The position numbers and the translations under genes were made by a program. A stretch of 64,000 bases of DNA, from contig NZ_CP022098.1 in NCBI RefSeq assembly GCF_002305875.1, positions 2,046,001 through 2,110,000 of the forward strand. Direction: 5' to 3'. Of this stretch, positions 35,484-43,422 are shown piece by piece. Numbering within the stretch: the first letter of the stretch is position 1; every line of letters begins with the position of its first letter. The notes under the pieces were generated by a model. The model searched no databases. It was given only the letters and a program-made list of their open reading frames with translations, and was not told where the DNA came from. Source of the stretch: Cystobacter fuscus (lineage in GTDB: Bacteria > Myxococcota > Myxococcia > Myxococcales > Myxococcaceae).

Positions 35484-35680
35484 AGAAGACCATCACCGAA
35501 AACTTCGCTTATGACCTTGACGCGGCCACCCAGAAGCCGGGCTTCTACGCCCTGCACGTGCATTCGAACAGCGAGAAGCCTGGTCACGTCATGGGCATTC
35601 AGGTGGGGGAGCATGGCTGCAAGTTCATGGACCCGAACACCGGTTCTCGGTCGACCACTTCAAATAAGACGCAGATGGCC
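35484..35680 (+). pseudogene. C58 protease C-terminal remnant
   Basis: The frame encodes KKTITENFAYDLDAATQKPG, then FYALHVHSNSEKPGHVMGIQ and KFMDPNTG. These match the His (GHVMGI) and Asp (FMDPNTG) parts of the two nearby C58 effectors. The Cys half is missing, so it is a dead copy, but it shows a third C58 gene once stood here. The stretch 35298-35483 before it shows no clear gene. Confidence 0.65.
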
Positions 35681-35724
35681 CGTTCTCCGCCGCTCGCGGG
35701 GAGACGCTTTTTTCGGAGACCGAA

Positions 35725-36858
35725 ATGACCATCCAGAAGACCCGGAGTGCCCCGATGCCAAGGGTGCTCGACTCGACGCCGACGAGCAGACCCGCCAGTC
35801 CGGCGACGAGCGGTGCGGCGGCTCCAGCGGCGGCGCCGCGCGCCGAGACCTCCAAGGCACCCGCCGCCCCGCCCGCCAGCTATCACCAGGATCAGCTCGG
35901 CAAGGCGCGCGCGCCGTCCCAGGCGCCCGCCGGCAACCCGGTGTTCCAGTCCAAGCAGGACATCGCCGTGATGAACTCGCGGCGCAACTCCGTCTACGGC
36001 GCGCGCGCTCCCAAGGTCAGCAACAGGGCCGGGTCCACGAACCAGACCCGGGTCGACTGCGACCAGCTGGCGCAAAAGCATGGCACGGCCTGCACGACGA
36101 AGATCTTCCAGAGTGATCCCGGCCGCCTGGAGGGAGCCGCCATCCAGGCGTTCCCCGGAACCAGCAATGGGGTGTGCGTCGCGATGTCCTCGGAGTGGAT
36201 CCGCTCCAACCTCCAGGATGCGAAGGAGGGCACCCAGGCCCACTCGGCGCTCTTCCATGAGATGGCGGAGAACGGCGGGGGACGCATCAACAGCCACTTC
36301 TTCAACAAGCAGCAGCAGCATCTGGAGAGCAACCAACACATCAATTCGCTCGTGGATAAGCAGAAGGCCGCGCAGCAGGATGTCATCAATACCTACAACG
36401 ACATCCAGAACCCGCCCAAGCCCTCCTTGTGGGCATCCATGACGGGCTCCGCGCAACCGCCACCGACCATGGAGGATCTTGCTCCGAAGAACGCCGCCTA
36501 CCATGCGGCGAAAAAGGCCGCCGATGACGCGAAGCAGGCCGAGCTCAACCGGGTCGTGGGCAACCTGAGCCACGGGAGTGTCGAACCCAGGAGCGATTTC
36601 GACAAGGTGCACCAGGACTTCGCCGGGCAGTTCCCCAAGCAGGGGTTCTACCAGGTGAGCCTCTTCCAGAAGGACGGCACCGGGGGGCACGACATCGCGG
36701 TGCAGATGGGGAACAACCCGCGGCTGCTCGACCCGAACACTGGCGAATGGCAGTTCCAGTCGCCAGCGCACATGAACGCCTTCATGCACGATTACATGAA
36801 GACAATCTATCCGAGTTACGCCGGAGGCTACGTCGACTCCACGCATTATCCCGCGTAA
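35725..36858 (+). CDS. Putative effector: YopT-like C58 cysteine protease (A) with RRNSVYG tag
   Basis: A 377-residue protein with GGAGA before ATG and no Sec signal. The first 50 residues are Ala/Pro/Ser-rich; residues 53-92 (YHQDQLGKARAPSQ...VFQSKQDIAVMNSRRNSVYG) are nearly the same as in the M91-like protein. The protease core has Cys151 in TSNGVCVAMSSEWI, His322 in GGHDIAVQM and Asp336 in LLDPNTGEWQF, the YopT/AvrPphB triad. It is the large gene of cassette B. It probably acts inside another cell after secretion. The two proteins with one leader and different catalytic domains suggest a modular effector set. Confidence 0.78.
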   Translation: MTIQKTRSAPMPRVLDSTPTSRPASPATSGAAAPAAAPRAETSKAPAAPPASYHQDQLGKARAPSQAPAGNPVFQSKQDIAVMNSRRNSVYGARAPKVSNRAGSTNQTRVDCDQLAQKHGTACTTKIFQSDPGRLEGAAIQAFPGTSNGVCVAMSSEWIRSNLQDAKEGTQAHSALFHEMAENGGGRINSHFFNKQQQHLESNQHINSLVDKQKAAQQDVINTYNDIQNPPKPSLWASMTGSAQPPPTMEDLAPKNAAYHAAKKAADDAKQAELNRVVGNLSHGSVEPRSDFDKVHQDFAGQFPKQGFYQVSLFQKDGTGGHDIAVQMGNNPRLLDPNTGEWQFQSPAHMNAFMHDYMKTIYPSYAGGYVDSTHYPA

Positions 36859-37364
36859 TTCAAGGACGTCCTCGACGCCTCGGGTGCATTGACGCGAGCG
36901 CATCGGTACCCCATCCGCCGGGCGCTCCACGGTGCGAAGCAGTTCAGAACCCAAACATCTTGGAGAGGATTTCCTTCATCACTGGTGGAGAAGCCGCGTT
37001 GCTCCTTGGGGTACACGCGACGTGGACAGTCCCAGGTGCTCCGCAATGGCGCTTCCCCGGCGTCCTTCTTGGGGTCTTCCATCGCCTCGCCTACGGCTTC
37101 GATTCCCGCCGCCTCCATCCCGTGAAGCCCAGGCTGGTCGTCTCCAACGCGAGCGATGGGGGCAGGAGCGGGTTGGAACTGCGAACGGGGCGAGGAGAAG
37201 GTCCTCCTGGTCAGGTCACGTGCCCCTACGCGGGAGGCCTCCTTGCCCTCTGGACTCCCCGCTACGCGGGGGGCCTCTCTTCTGGACGAACCACTCCACC
37301 CAGCGCTTCGACTACCTCGGTCATGCGAAGACATGGGCCGAGGGGAAACCGGAGTGACAGAACG
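36859..37364. other. Accessory gap with tmRNA-like scar
   Basis: No gene is supported on either strand over about 500 bp. It lies between two converging effector genes. TTCGATTCCCGCCGCCTCCA at 37098-37117 looks like the 3' end of an ssrA gene, a common attachment site. A hairpin CCCCGC-TAC-GCGGGG occurs near 37258-37270. Confidence 0.45.
37095..37117 (+). other. Possible ssrA (tmRNA) 3'-end scar / attachment site
   Basis: The 20 bases from 37098 to 37117 match what I expect of a tmRNA T-arm and acceptor 3' strand (TTCGATTCCC then the acceptor CGCC...CCA type end). The 5' part is absent, so it is not a working gene. Integrases often use this site and leave such copies. Confidence 0.35.
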
Positions 37365-38321
37365 TCAGTATTTCTTCCTCCTGACATGATTTTCGTCTGG
37401 ATACAAGCGGTCACGCGGGTCCATCAACCCGTCGTCGACCGCCTTCTTGAGGTCGCGCTTGGATGGACCTTGGTAATTGAAATTCACATGGGAAATATCC
37501 ACTCCTCGCCTTCCCAGTTCATGCGCGACCTGCTCACCGTATTCTCTAGGCGGCTTGTAGTGCCCACTCTCGTCGGTCATTGCCCTCAGACGTCCATCAT
37601 CCACTCGCATCTTGCCGGCGGCGGCCACCGGTCCTCCGGCGGTGAAGGCGGAGTGGTGATGGACGTCATCCTCTCGACCGGCATAAATCTCTCCATGTTT
37701 GTTCATGGCGTACAGATAATGTTTTTGTGGGACGTCATTGGTGTCCAGCGGCACCAGTTTGTCCGCATCTCTTCCCTGCTTATACATCTGACCTTCATAA
37801 GCCAGGACTTCGTGTTCGCGCCTTTGCGCGTCATTGAAGTAAGGCACGGGTATTTGCTGGTTCTTGTTGTTTTGGTCTTTCAAATAGCCGCTCTCATACA
37901 GCATTCCGACTTCGTCGTACTTGTGGTGCTGCTTGGAAGTCAGCTTGCTCCCGCCGTAGACGTTCTTCGCCCTTCTGCTGATTTCGCGCTGCTCCTCCTG
38001 GCGGGCTTGGGCCGTGTACTGGCCCCCGAGGTTGTCGTACTGCTGCTGGGGGGAATAGGCATCGCTCGGCGACGGCGGATAAGCGTCACCCGGATGGGTA
38101 GGGTCATAAGGATAAGGATCATAAGCGGGCGCTTGTGTCCTGCTGGTGCGCGCGGCGGGCGAATTTTCTCGAGAGCTGCTCAAAATGCCCTCAGGATCGT
38201 AAGGGTCACGGACGCGCCTACGAGTCCCGCGCTCATGCTCGGTGGGCAAGCTTTCTCGTTGCCAACCCATGGAGTTTGGTGGGTACCTTCTGTTGCCCCC
38301 TCGGCCGCCGATACTGTCCAT
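37365..38321 (-). CDS. Putative effector with IQM-like motif and RRAKNVYG tag
   Basis: A 318-residue protein; AAGGGTGA lies about 8 nt upstream of ATG and there is no Sec signal. The N-terminal 100 residues are Pro/Tyr/Ser-rich; EISRRAKNVYG at 113-123 is the variant of the shared tag. The C-terminal domain has KHYLYAMNKHGEIYAG, HHHSAFTAGGPVAAAG (221-236), a V-x-DGRL strand and SGHYKPP (252-258). This H-H-S-F-AGG-V--AG...SGHY-P pattern is conserved in plant IQM calmodulin-binding proteins and some bacterial effector-like proteins. Its activity is unknown. It is the large gene of cassette C, preceded by the leader and a broken peptide gene. Confidence 0.65.
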   Translation of the reverse strand: MDSIGGRGGNRRYPPNSMGWQRESLPTEHERGTRRRVRDPYDPEGILSSSRENSPAARTSRTQAPAYDPYPYDPTHPGDAYPPSPSDAYSPQQQYDNLGGQYTAQARQEEQREISRRAKNVYGGSKLTSKQHHKYDEVGMLYESGYLKDQNNKNQQIPVPYFNDAQRREHEVLAYEGQMYKQGRDADKLVPLDTNDVPQKHYLYAMNKHGEIYAGREDDVHHHSAFTAGGPVAAAGKMRVDDGRLRAMTDESGHYKPPREYGEQVAHELGRRGVDISHVNFNYQGPSKRDLKKAVDDGLMDPRDRLYPDENHVRRKKY

Positions 38322-38435
38322 GGATTGTCACCCTTCAACTTCAAGTGGAAGTGATTCGTTCTCGTGATGAGCAGACTTGATGCCATCACCCGCGGCCGGA
38401 TTCTCACGTCTCGCGGGGACTTGGAGGCAGAGGGG

Positions 38436-38501
38436 TCAGCAACAAGCGCTCGCCACACTCAGCGCCAGCCCGAGCAAGCCCATCTTCAGAGTCTTCATCA
38501 T
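38436..38501 (-). pseudogene. Peptide C, truncated secreted peptide gene
   Basis: Only the signal-peptide part remains: MMKTLKMGLLGLALSVASAC then Cys and a stop. The upstream leader is conserved. The mature region found in peptides A and B is lost, or the gene has been reduced to a leader peptide. Confidence 0.6.
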
Positions 38502-38602
38502 GTCGTGTGCTCCTGTGAAGAAGGACGGCGGTTTGCGTCGTTCGCCTTTCGGGGGGATCGAATGTTGATACGGGGCACTGCATTTTCCGGTTACATCCCC
38601 TC
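38502..38602 (-). promoter_or_regulatory. Conserved leader, cassette C
   Basis: The minus strand reads TGTAACCGGAAAATG ... CCGTATC ... CCGTCC ... AGGAGCACACGAC before the ATG, matching leaders A and B more weakly. The first hairpin is lost here and the second is shortened, consistent with decay of this cassette's front end. Confidence 0.55.
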
Positions 38603-38732
38603 GGCACCGTCCTGCTCTCGTTCGTGCTGACCGCGCGGGCCGCGGACCTCGAAGCCCCCCGTCCGGCGTATAGGCGGGAGAGGGGCCAGGGTGAGGGTGA
38701 GGGCTGGAGCGCAGGAGCCGAGGAGGGCCGCC

Positions 38733-39413
38733 ATGCAGTACCTGCGCGCCAATCTCTCCAAGAAGGTGGGGCGGTGGGTGGACTGGAGTGGAGGCTTCTG
38801 GGAGCGGCGCTACTCGGCCGAGCCGGTGCTGGACGACACGGCGCTGGTGGGCCGGCTGCGCTACGTGCTCGCCCATGGAGTGAAGGAAGGATGGGTGGAG
38901 AAGTGCGCCCAGTGGCCGGGCCTCACGTGCCTGCCGCAGTTGCTGGGAGCGGCGCGGCGGCTCTTCCATTGGTTCAACTGGACGAAGCGCTGGAGCAAAC
39001 GCGGCAGTGGGAGCGGGGCGGAGGGGGAGGGGCGGTTCGCCGAGCAGTGGGCCGAGCCGGTGGAGTTGGAGGTAGCGCCGCTGCCGTGTTGGGTGGGGAA
39101 GAGTGAAGAAGAGAGGCAGGGCGCGGTGCGGGAATTGCTCCAGGAGGTGGAAGCCGAAGCGCGTGCGCGAGGCAAGCCCGCCCTGGGGGCTCAGGCCGTG
39201 CAGGCGCAGCACCCGCATACCCGGCCTGAGCGACTCAAACGCAGCCCGCGGCCACTGGGGCATGCCTCCACGCGACAGGCGCTGAGAGAACTGCGTGAGC
39301 AGTACCGTGCCTTCGTCGCGGTGTTCCGCGAGGCAGCGGCTCGGTGGAGACGGGGGGATTTTTTGGCTCATTTCCCTCGGTTCGCCTTCCCTCCTCGAGT
39401 GGTGCCGGGTTGA
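38733..39413 (+). pseudogene. Y1 transposase copy 2, lacking the N-terminus
   Basis: It starts at MQYLRANLSKKVG and runs uninterrupted to PPRVVPG. The HUH motif and first strands are missing, so it is inactive. Its value is that it shows the intact junction TGGACGAAGCGC (38979-38990), the empty form of the provirus target. The right end is shared with 21332. The DNA before it (38603-38732) has no recognised gene. Confidence 0.8.
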
Positions 39414-39441
39414 GTCTTTCAACTTCTTTGACACCTATCCC

Positions 39442-39692
39442 GGTAATTGTTAGCGGCGAGCAGGGACCGGAGGCGACCGCGCAGGACCTGATGCCGCGGT
39501 TGCGGCGGATCCACGCGAGCGAGGACGTACAGGAGGGACTGCGCTCCTTCATCGAGCGGCGCGAGGCGCGCTTCCAGGGCAAGTGAGCCCCTGCGCAGGC
39601 GACGCACACTCCGGCGCGAACGAGCAACACCCCCAGCACCAGCTCGACGAATGGGAGCGCGAAGAGCGGTGCCACGACCGAGGCCGCGACGA
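39442..39692. repeat. Mosaic duplication of cassette A pieces
   Basis: 39442-39586 repeats 26089-26233 (end of peptide A plus crotonase fragment). 39590-39692 repeats 26310-26412 (start of the M91-like effector coding sequence). The 76 bases between are missing in this copy, so two parts of cassette A were joined. It begins right at the end of the transposase copy. Confidence 0.75.
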
Positions 39693-39714
39693 CGTCACTG
39701 CTCGCCTCCACCTC

Positions 39715-39756
39715 TCGGTTCCAGCCCTCCCCCTCAACAGGTCCCCCATCCCGCTT
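39715..39756. repeat. 42-bp dispersed repeat, copy 3
   Basis: Identical to copy 2 (30882-30923). The minus-strand kinase fragment ends where this repeat begins. Confidence 0.75.
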
Positions 39757-39940
39757 TGACGCAGTCTTCCAGGACGAGGGTGCATGAGCGCCCATGCGGG
39801 ACGAGCGCGAGGTGCCGGACGATGCCCTCCACCTCCAGCATGCGGCCCATCTCGAGCTCGCGCTCGAGCGCCGCCAGCTCCGCGGGCAGCGGAGAGGGGG
39901 CCACCGGGGTTTTGAGGATGACGAAGCGTCCGTCTTGCAT
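39757..39940 (-). pseudogene. Ser/Thr kinase N-lobe fragment
   Basis: The frame encodes MQDGRFVILKTPVAPSPLPA, ELERELEMGRMLEVEGIVRH and HGRSCTLVLEDC, the strands and helix C of a protein kinase N-lobe (VILK lysine and the helix-C Glu), as in large AAA-ATPase/kinase proteins of myxobacteria. The P-loop and C-lobe are missing. Only about 60 residues remain. Confidence 0.6.
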
Positions 39941-40165
39941 GCGGCTGGAAAAGCTCCTGGGGAGGGAGCGCGCATCCTACCTCTTGGCCCCGGGCTGCCT
40001 ATGCCACGGCTGCGTGTGCCCAACGGGGCTGCACTGCCGTGGCGGCAAGGGCTCCCTGCAAGCCTTTGTCACGGACTCGGGAGTGAGCAGCCTCACCTTG
40101 AGCAGCATGAACCCCTGTGGCGGAAGCGGCCCGGGCCTGGGCTCTCCGCCTGGTGGAGGTGAGCC
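39941..40165. other. Gap upstream of the aquaporin gene
   Basis: No gene is supported. It holds scrambled sequence with Cys codons (GCLCHGCVCPTGLHC in one frame) of unknown origin, and presumably the aquaporin promoter. Confidence 0.35.
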
Positions 40166-40987
40166 ATGGCAAGCGACCGTGCGCGGACTGTTTCTGCGGC
40201 AGCAGACCCTGGGGCGCTCCGAAAGTACTTCGCGGAGTTCGTTGGAACCTTCGTCCTGGTCATGGGAGGCGTGGGAGCGGCTGTCATTGCGGGTGACCGC
40301 ATCGGCTTCCTGGGGATCTCCTTCGCCTTTGGGCTGTCACTGCTCGCCATGGTTTACACCGTGGGCCCCATCTCGGGCTGTCACGTCAACCCTGCGGTGA
40401 CGTTGGGGCTGGTGCTCGCGGGGAAGATGGAGAGACGGCATGTCCCCGGCTACATCCTTGCTCAGTGTTTGGGAGCCTTGCTGGCGGCGGGGATCGTGCT
40501 CCTGTGGGCGAAGGGAGGGCCGGAAGGCTACTCGGCCGCAGCCCAGGGACTGGGGGCCAACGGGTTTGGCGCCCACTCACCGGGAGCGTACGGGGCAGGC
40601 ACCGCCTTCCTGGCCGAGATCTTCCTGACCTTCTTGCTGGTGCTCACGATCCTGGGCGCCACGGACGCCCGGGCGCCCGTGGGGTTCGCAGGGCTGGCGA
40701 TTGGCCTCGTCCTCACGCTGATCCATCTGGTGGGCATCCCCCTCACCAACACGTCGGTGAACCCGGCCCGCAGCCTGGGCCCGGCGGTGTTCGTAGGGGG
40801 CTGGGCGCTGGAGCAGCTCTGGCTGTTCATCGTGGCCCCGCTCCTGGGAGCAGGGCTGGCGGCGGCGGTCTATCGCACGGTGCGGCACCCGGTGGAGGTG
40901 CTCACCGCGGCCCAGGCCGAGCGCTCCCTGGAGAGCGAGCGTGTCGAGCGCCTCGCGCTCCGGCGCCCGACAAAGCCGACGCCCTGA
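40166..40987 (+). CDS. aqpZ: Aquaporin (MIP family)
   Basis: A 273-residue, six-span channel. Two half-helix signatures are present: SGCHVNPAVTLG (first NPA) and TNTSVNPARSLGPA (second NPA, with Arg of the selectivity filter). The first span region reads FAEFVGTFVLVMGGVGAA. An insertion between spans 3 and 4 (WAKGGPEGYSAAAQGLGANG) and a polar C-terminal tail make it longer than E. coli AqpZ. It passes water across the inner membrane. It is intact though bordered by fragments on both sides. Confidence 0.88.
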   Translation: MASDRARTVSAAADPGALRKYFAEFVGTFVLVMGGVGAAVIAGDRIGFLGISFAFGLSLLAMVYTVGPISGCHVNPAVTLGLVLAGKMERRHVPGYILAQCLGALLAAGIVLLWAKGGPEGYSAAAQGLGANGFGAHSPGAYGAGTAFLAEIFLTFLLVLTILGATDARAPVGFAGLAIGLVLTLIHLVGIPLTNTSVNPARSLGPAVFVGGWALEQLWLFIVAPLLGAGLAAAVYRTVRHPVEVLTAAQAERSLESERVERLALRRPTKPTP

Positions 40988-41036
40988 GCCGGCTCCCTGG
41001 AGACCTTCTGGTGCGCTCCTCTTCTGGGGCCACCGC

Positions 41037-41333
41037 TCACGCGCTGGCGTGCAGGGGCTCGACGAGCATGGGCATCCCGCCCTTGGGCCGTAGGCTGGCG
41101 AGCGGCTCGGGCTCCACGAGGTGGCCGGGCACGGAGCGCAGACGGAAGTGCTGCAGCACGTCGGCGGTGACGAGGGTGGCCTCCATCAGGGCGAAGTTGT
41201 TGCCGATGCACAACCGCTGGCCGGCGCCGAAGGGGTAGCGCAGGCGGGGGAGGTCCTGGGCGGTGGGCGAGCGGCCACCGAGCACGGCATTCACCTCGGC
41301 ACGGGCGCGGGCCTTCACCTCGGGATGCTGCTC
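41037..41333 (-). pseudogene. Cytochrome P450 fragment with internal deletion
   Basis: The frame encodes HPEVKARARAEVNAVLGGR and DLPRLRY, then jumps straight to PFGAGQRLCIGNNFALMEA, the heme-binding loop with its Cys, and ends normally. About 100 residues including the ExxR helix are missing, and the N-terminus is cut by the IS91 scrap. Confidence 0.75.
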
Positions 41334-41457
41334 CCCCAAGCAGGAGAGGAGGGAGCGAGCGTGGCATCCCAGGCAGGGGTCAGCAAGGAGCCGAAGAAGG
41401 AGAGGACGCCACGAGTGGACCAGGCGGAGTTGCTGAGGAGAACGTTCGCGTTGTGTT
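41334..41457 (+). pseudogene. IS91-type transposase scrap, copy 2
   Basis: The sequence CCAAGCAGGAGAGGAGGGAG onward matches 27840-27955 with few changes (AGEEGASVASQAGVSKEPKK in translation) and breaks off inside RRTFAL. It also marks the point where the P450 gene is cut. Confidence 0.65.
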
Positions 41458-41524
41458 CCGTCCATCGGAGCACCCGTACGCGAACGCTGGCGAACTGGAA
41501 CGTGTTCCAGGTACGGTCCGCGGG

Positions 41525-42424
41525 ATGACCACAGCGCAGGCGAGCAGGACCGAGTCCATGGTGCGGATCGTGATCGCGTACATCGTGGCGATCGCCGCAG
41601 GTGCTGCGTGGTTCGCGTGGGGTCCCGAGACCGCGTGGTTGTGGCTCGACGGGCTGATCGCCGACCTCATCGCGACGCTGGTGATCTTCGGCGCGAGCCG
41701 GCTGCACCACAACTCGAGCTTCTACGACGCGTACTGGAGCGTGCTGCCGCCGCTGCTGATGCTCGCCTGGTGGGTCGAGTCCGGGACACCGGCCGACGAG
41801 CCCCGCGCCTGTCTCGTGATGGGGGTGATCGTGCTATGGGCGGTCCGGCTCACGGCCAACTGGGTCCAGACCTTCCCCGGACTGCACCACGAGGACTGGC
41901 GCTACCCCATGGTGCGCGAGCGCGCCGGCAGGGCCGAGGCGGCGGCCGACCTCATGGGCATCCACGTCTTCCCCACGCTGCAGGTGTTCCTTGGCATGCT
42001 GCCGGTCTACGTCGTCCTCACCCGCACCGGCCGCGACCTCGGGTGGCTGGACGCGCTGGCGGTCGTCGTGGGCGTGGGTGGAGTGGCGATCGAGCTCGCG
42101 GCCGACATCCAAATGCACCGGTTCATTCGGACCCGCAAGCCCGGCCAAGTGATGGACCAGGGTCTGTGGGCGTGGTCGCGGCACCCCAACTACTTCGGCG
42201 AGGTCAGCTTCTGGGTCTCGCTCGCGATTTTCGGCATCGCCGCCGACCCGGATGCGTGGTGGGTGTTCGCGGGAGCCGCCTGCATATACGCGATGTTCCA
42301 ACTCGCCAGCATCCCGATGATGGAGCAGCGGAGCCTGGAGCGCCGGCCGGCATACGCGGCCGTCATCGAGCGAGTGCCGCGCTTCGTGCCGCGTCCACCG
42401 CGCCGCGTCCGCACCGGCACATGA
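41525..42424 (+). CDS. DUF1295-family membrane protein (steroid-reductase/ICMT-like)
   Basis: A 299-residue protein with about six membrane spans. Motifs SFYDAYWSVLPPLL, WGPETAWLW and the C-terminal GLWAWSRHPNYFGEVSFW are those of DUF1295 proteins, related to steroid 5-alpha reductases and isoprenylcysteine methyltransferases; the R-H-P-N-Y-F-G motif binds cofactor in relatives. The substrate is unknown. Its stop overlaps the ATG of a truncated gene (ATGA), the remnant of an operon. Codon use suggests an outside origin. Confidence 0.8.
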   Translation: MTTAQASRTESMVRIVIAYIVAIAAGAAWFAWGPETAWLWLDGLIADLIATLVIFGASRLHHNSSFYDAYWSVLPPLLMLAWWVESGTPADEPRACLVMGVIVLWAVRLTANWVQTFPGLHHEDWRYPMVRERAGRAEAAADLMGIHVFPTLQVFLGMLPVYVVLTRTGRDLGWLDALAVVVGVGGVAIELAADIQMHRFIRTRKPGQVMDQGLWAWSRHPNYFGEVSFWVSLAIFGIAADPDAWWVFAGAACIYAMFQLASIPMMEQRSLERRPAYAAVIERVPRFVPRPPRRVRTGT

Positions 42425-42598
42425 CCCGGGTCTTGATCGCGGGCCTCGGCGACGCGGGGCTGCTTGGGCGAGCACCTGCATTTCGCGCACTCGGACCTGG
42501 GAGGACTGGCGCTCTTCGAGGAGGCCAACTGGTTCGGCGTGAAGGCCGCGGAGCGGGCCTTGAAGGGCCTCGGCCGCGAGGGGCCGAGCTGGCTCTGA
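42421..42598 (+). pseudogene. Chimeric oxidoreductase remnant
   Basis: MTRVLIAGLGDAG at 42421 is the N-terminal beta-alpha Rossmann start of a dinucleotide-binding protein. After about 12 codons it is broken. From 42468, in another frame, GEHLHFAHSDLGGLALFEEA and AAERALKGLG match the C-terminus of FAD-dependent oxidoreductases. They are ends of one or two lost genes joined together. Confidence 0.55.
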
Positions 42599-42637
42599 GC
42601 TGCCCTGGAAGGTGAACGCGGTGACCCACCTGCCCGC

Positions 42638-43258
42638 CTATGCGCCTGCCGCGGCTTTCAACCATGTGAGGAGGGCTTCCCCTTCAATCCGGGTGTGTTC
42701 AGAGCCTTGAATGATCCAGGACACTTGGATGGAAGAGAGGCCCGAAACACCTCGTAGATCCACCCCCGTGAGATTGGCTCCATGGAGGGTTGCTCCATCC
42801 AACTGGGCACCCTTCAGATTGGCGGATTCCAGGTTGGCGTTCACGAGATAGGCCCCACTGAGTTGCGCCCCGGAGAGATCCGCGCCTTGAAGTTGTGCCT
42901 CATAGAAGCTCGCACGTAAGGCGTTGGCATTTCGCAGATCAGCTCTCCTCAGCGTGGCATAATCCAGATTGGCCTTGGTCAACTGGCTGCCAGCGAGGTT
43001 GGCATGAACAAACGAGGCCGAGGCAAGGTTGGCTCCGTAAAGTCTCGCTTCGCTCAAATCACCTCCGTCAAAGCAAGCACCCGGCAGTTCCGCCTCGGTC
43101 AACTCCTGGGCTTGGAACGTACACCCGGGCAGTTCGGCATCCTCAAGCGTGAGTCGCTCGCCTCGCTCACCTCTGGACTCGACCCACATGGCATGTTGCT
43201 TCAATTTGTCGGCCAGCTCTGGTCCCATCTTCGGTTTCCTCTCGATTGATGCGCTCAC
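42638..43258 (-). CDS. Pentapeptide-repeat protein, candidate immunity protein
   Basis: A GTG start at 43258 overlaps the toxin stop (GTGA), giving 206 residues; an ATG at 43228 is an alternative. From about residue 40 to 175 it has the A(D/N)Lxx repeat (AELPGACFDGGDLSEARLYG, ANLESANLKGAQLDG), which forms a right-handed beta-helix. Such proteins can mimic DNA or cap enzymes and are known partners in toxin systems. Direct coupling to the toxin gene is the main argument for immunity. Confidence 0.75.
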   Translation of the reverse strand: MSASIERKPKMGPELADKLKQHAMWVESRGERGERLTLEDAELPGCTFQAQELTEAELPGACFDGGDLSEARLYGANLASASFVHANLAGSQLTKANLDYATLRRADLRNANALRASFYEAQLQGADLSGAQLSGAYLVNANLESANLKGAQLDGATLHGANLTGVDLRGVSGLSSIQVSWIIQGSEHTRIEGEALLTWLKAAAGA

Positions 43259-43422
43259 GGATACCGCAGGATCCGAGATTTGAGGTTCGGATCGAGCTTG
43301 TTCACGGCCCCCATGAGGTCTTGAACATGTTGTGAACTCAGGTCTTTCGTATCGAGAATGACGTTTTCATTTTGAGCCAGCTCGGACTGTATCTTCCCCA
43401 AATCACGTTCGAGAGAAAATCC
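43255..43422 (-). pseudogene. Polymorphic toxin, C-terminal end (separated by ISL3 element)
   Basis: The frame reads GFSLERDLGKIQSELAQNEN then VILDTKDLSSQHVQDLMGAV and ends LKSRILRYP. It continues the toxin part at 45100-46391 exactly in frame once the insertion and one copy of the 8-bp duplication are removed. The ...GFSLE...ENVILDT..L form is common in C-terminal toxin domains. Confidence 0.8.

Noticed and set aside
36859..37364. Protein-coding gene in the gap between effectors
   Set aside because: Open frames on both strands have random composition and no ribosome site or family resemblance.
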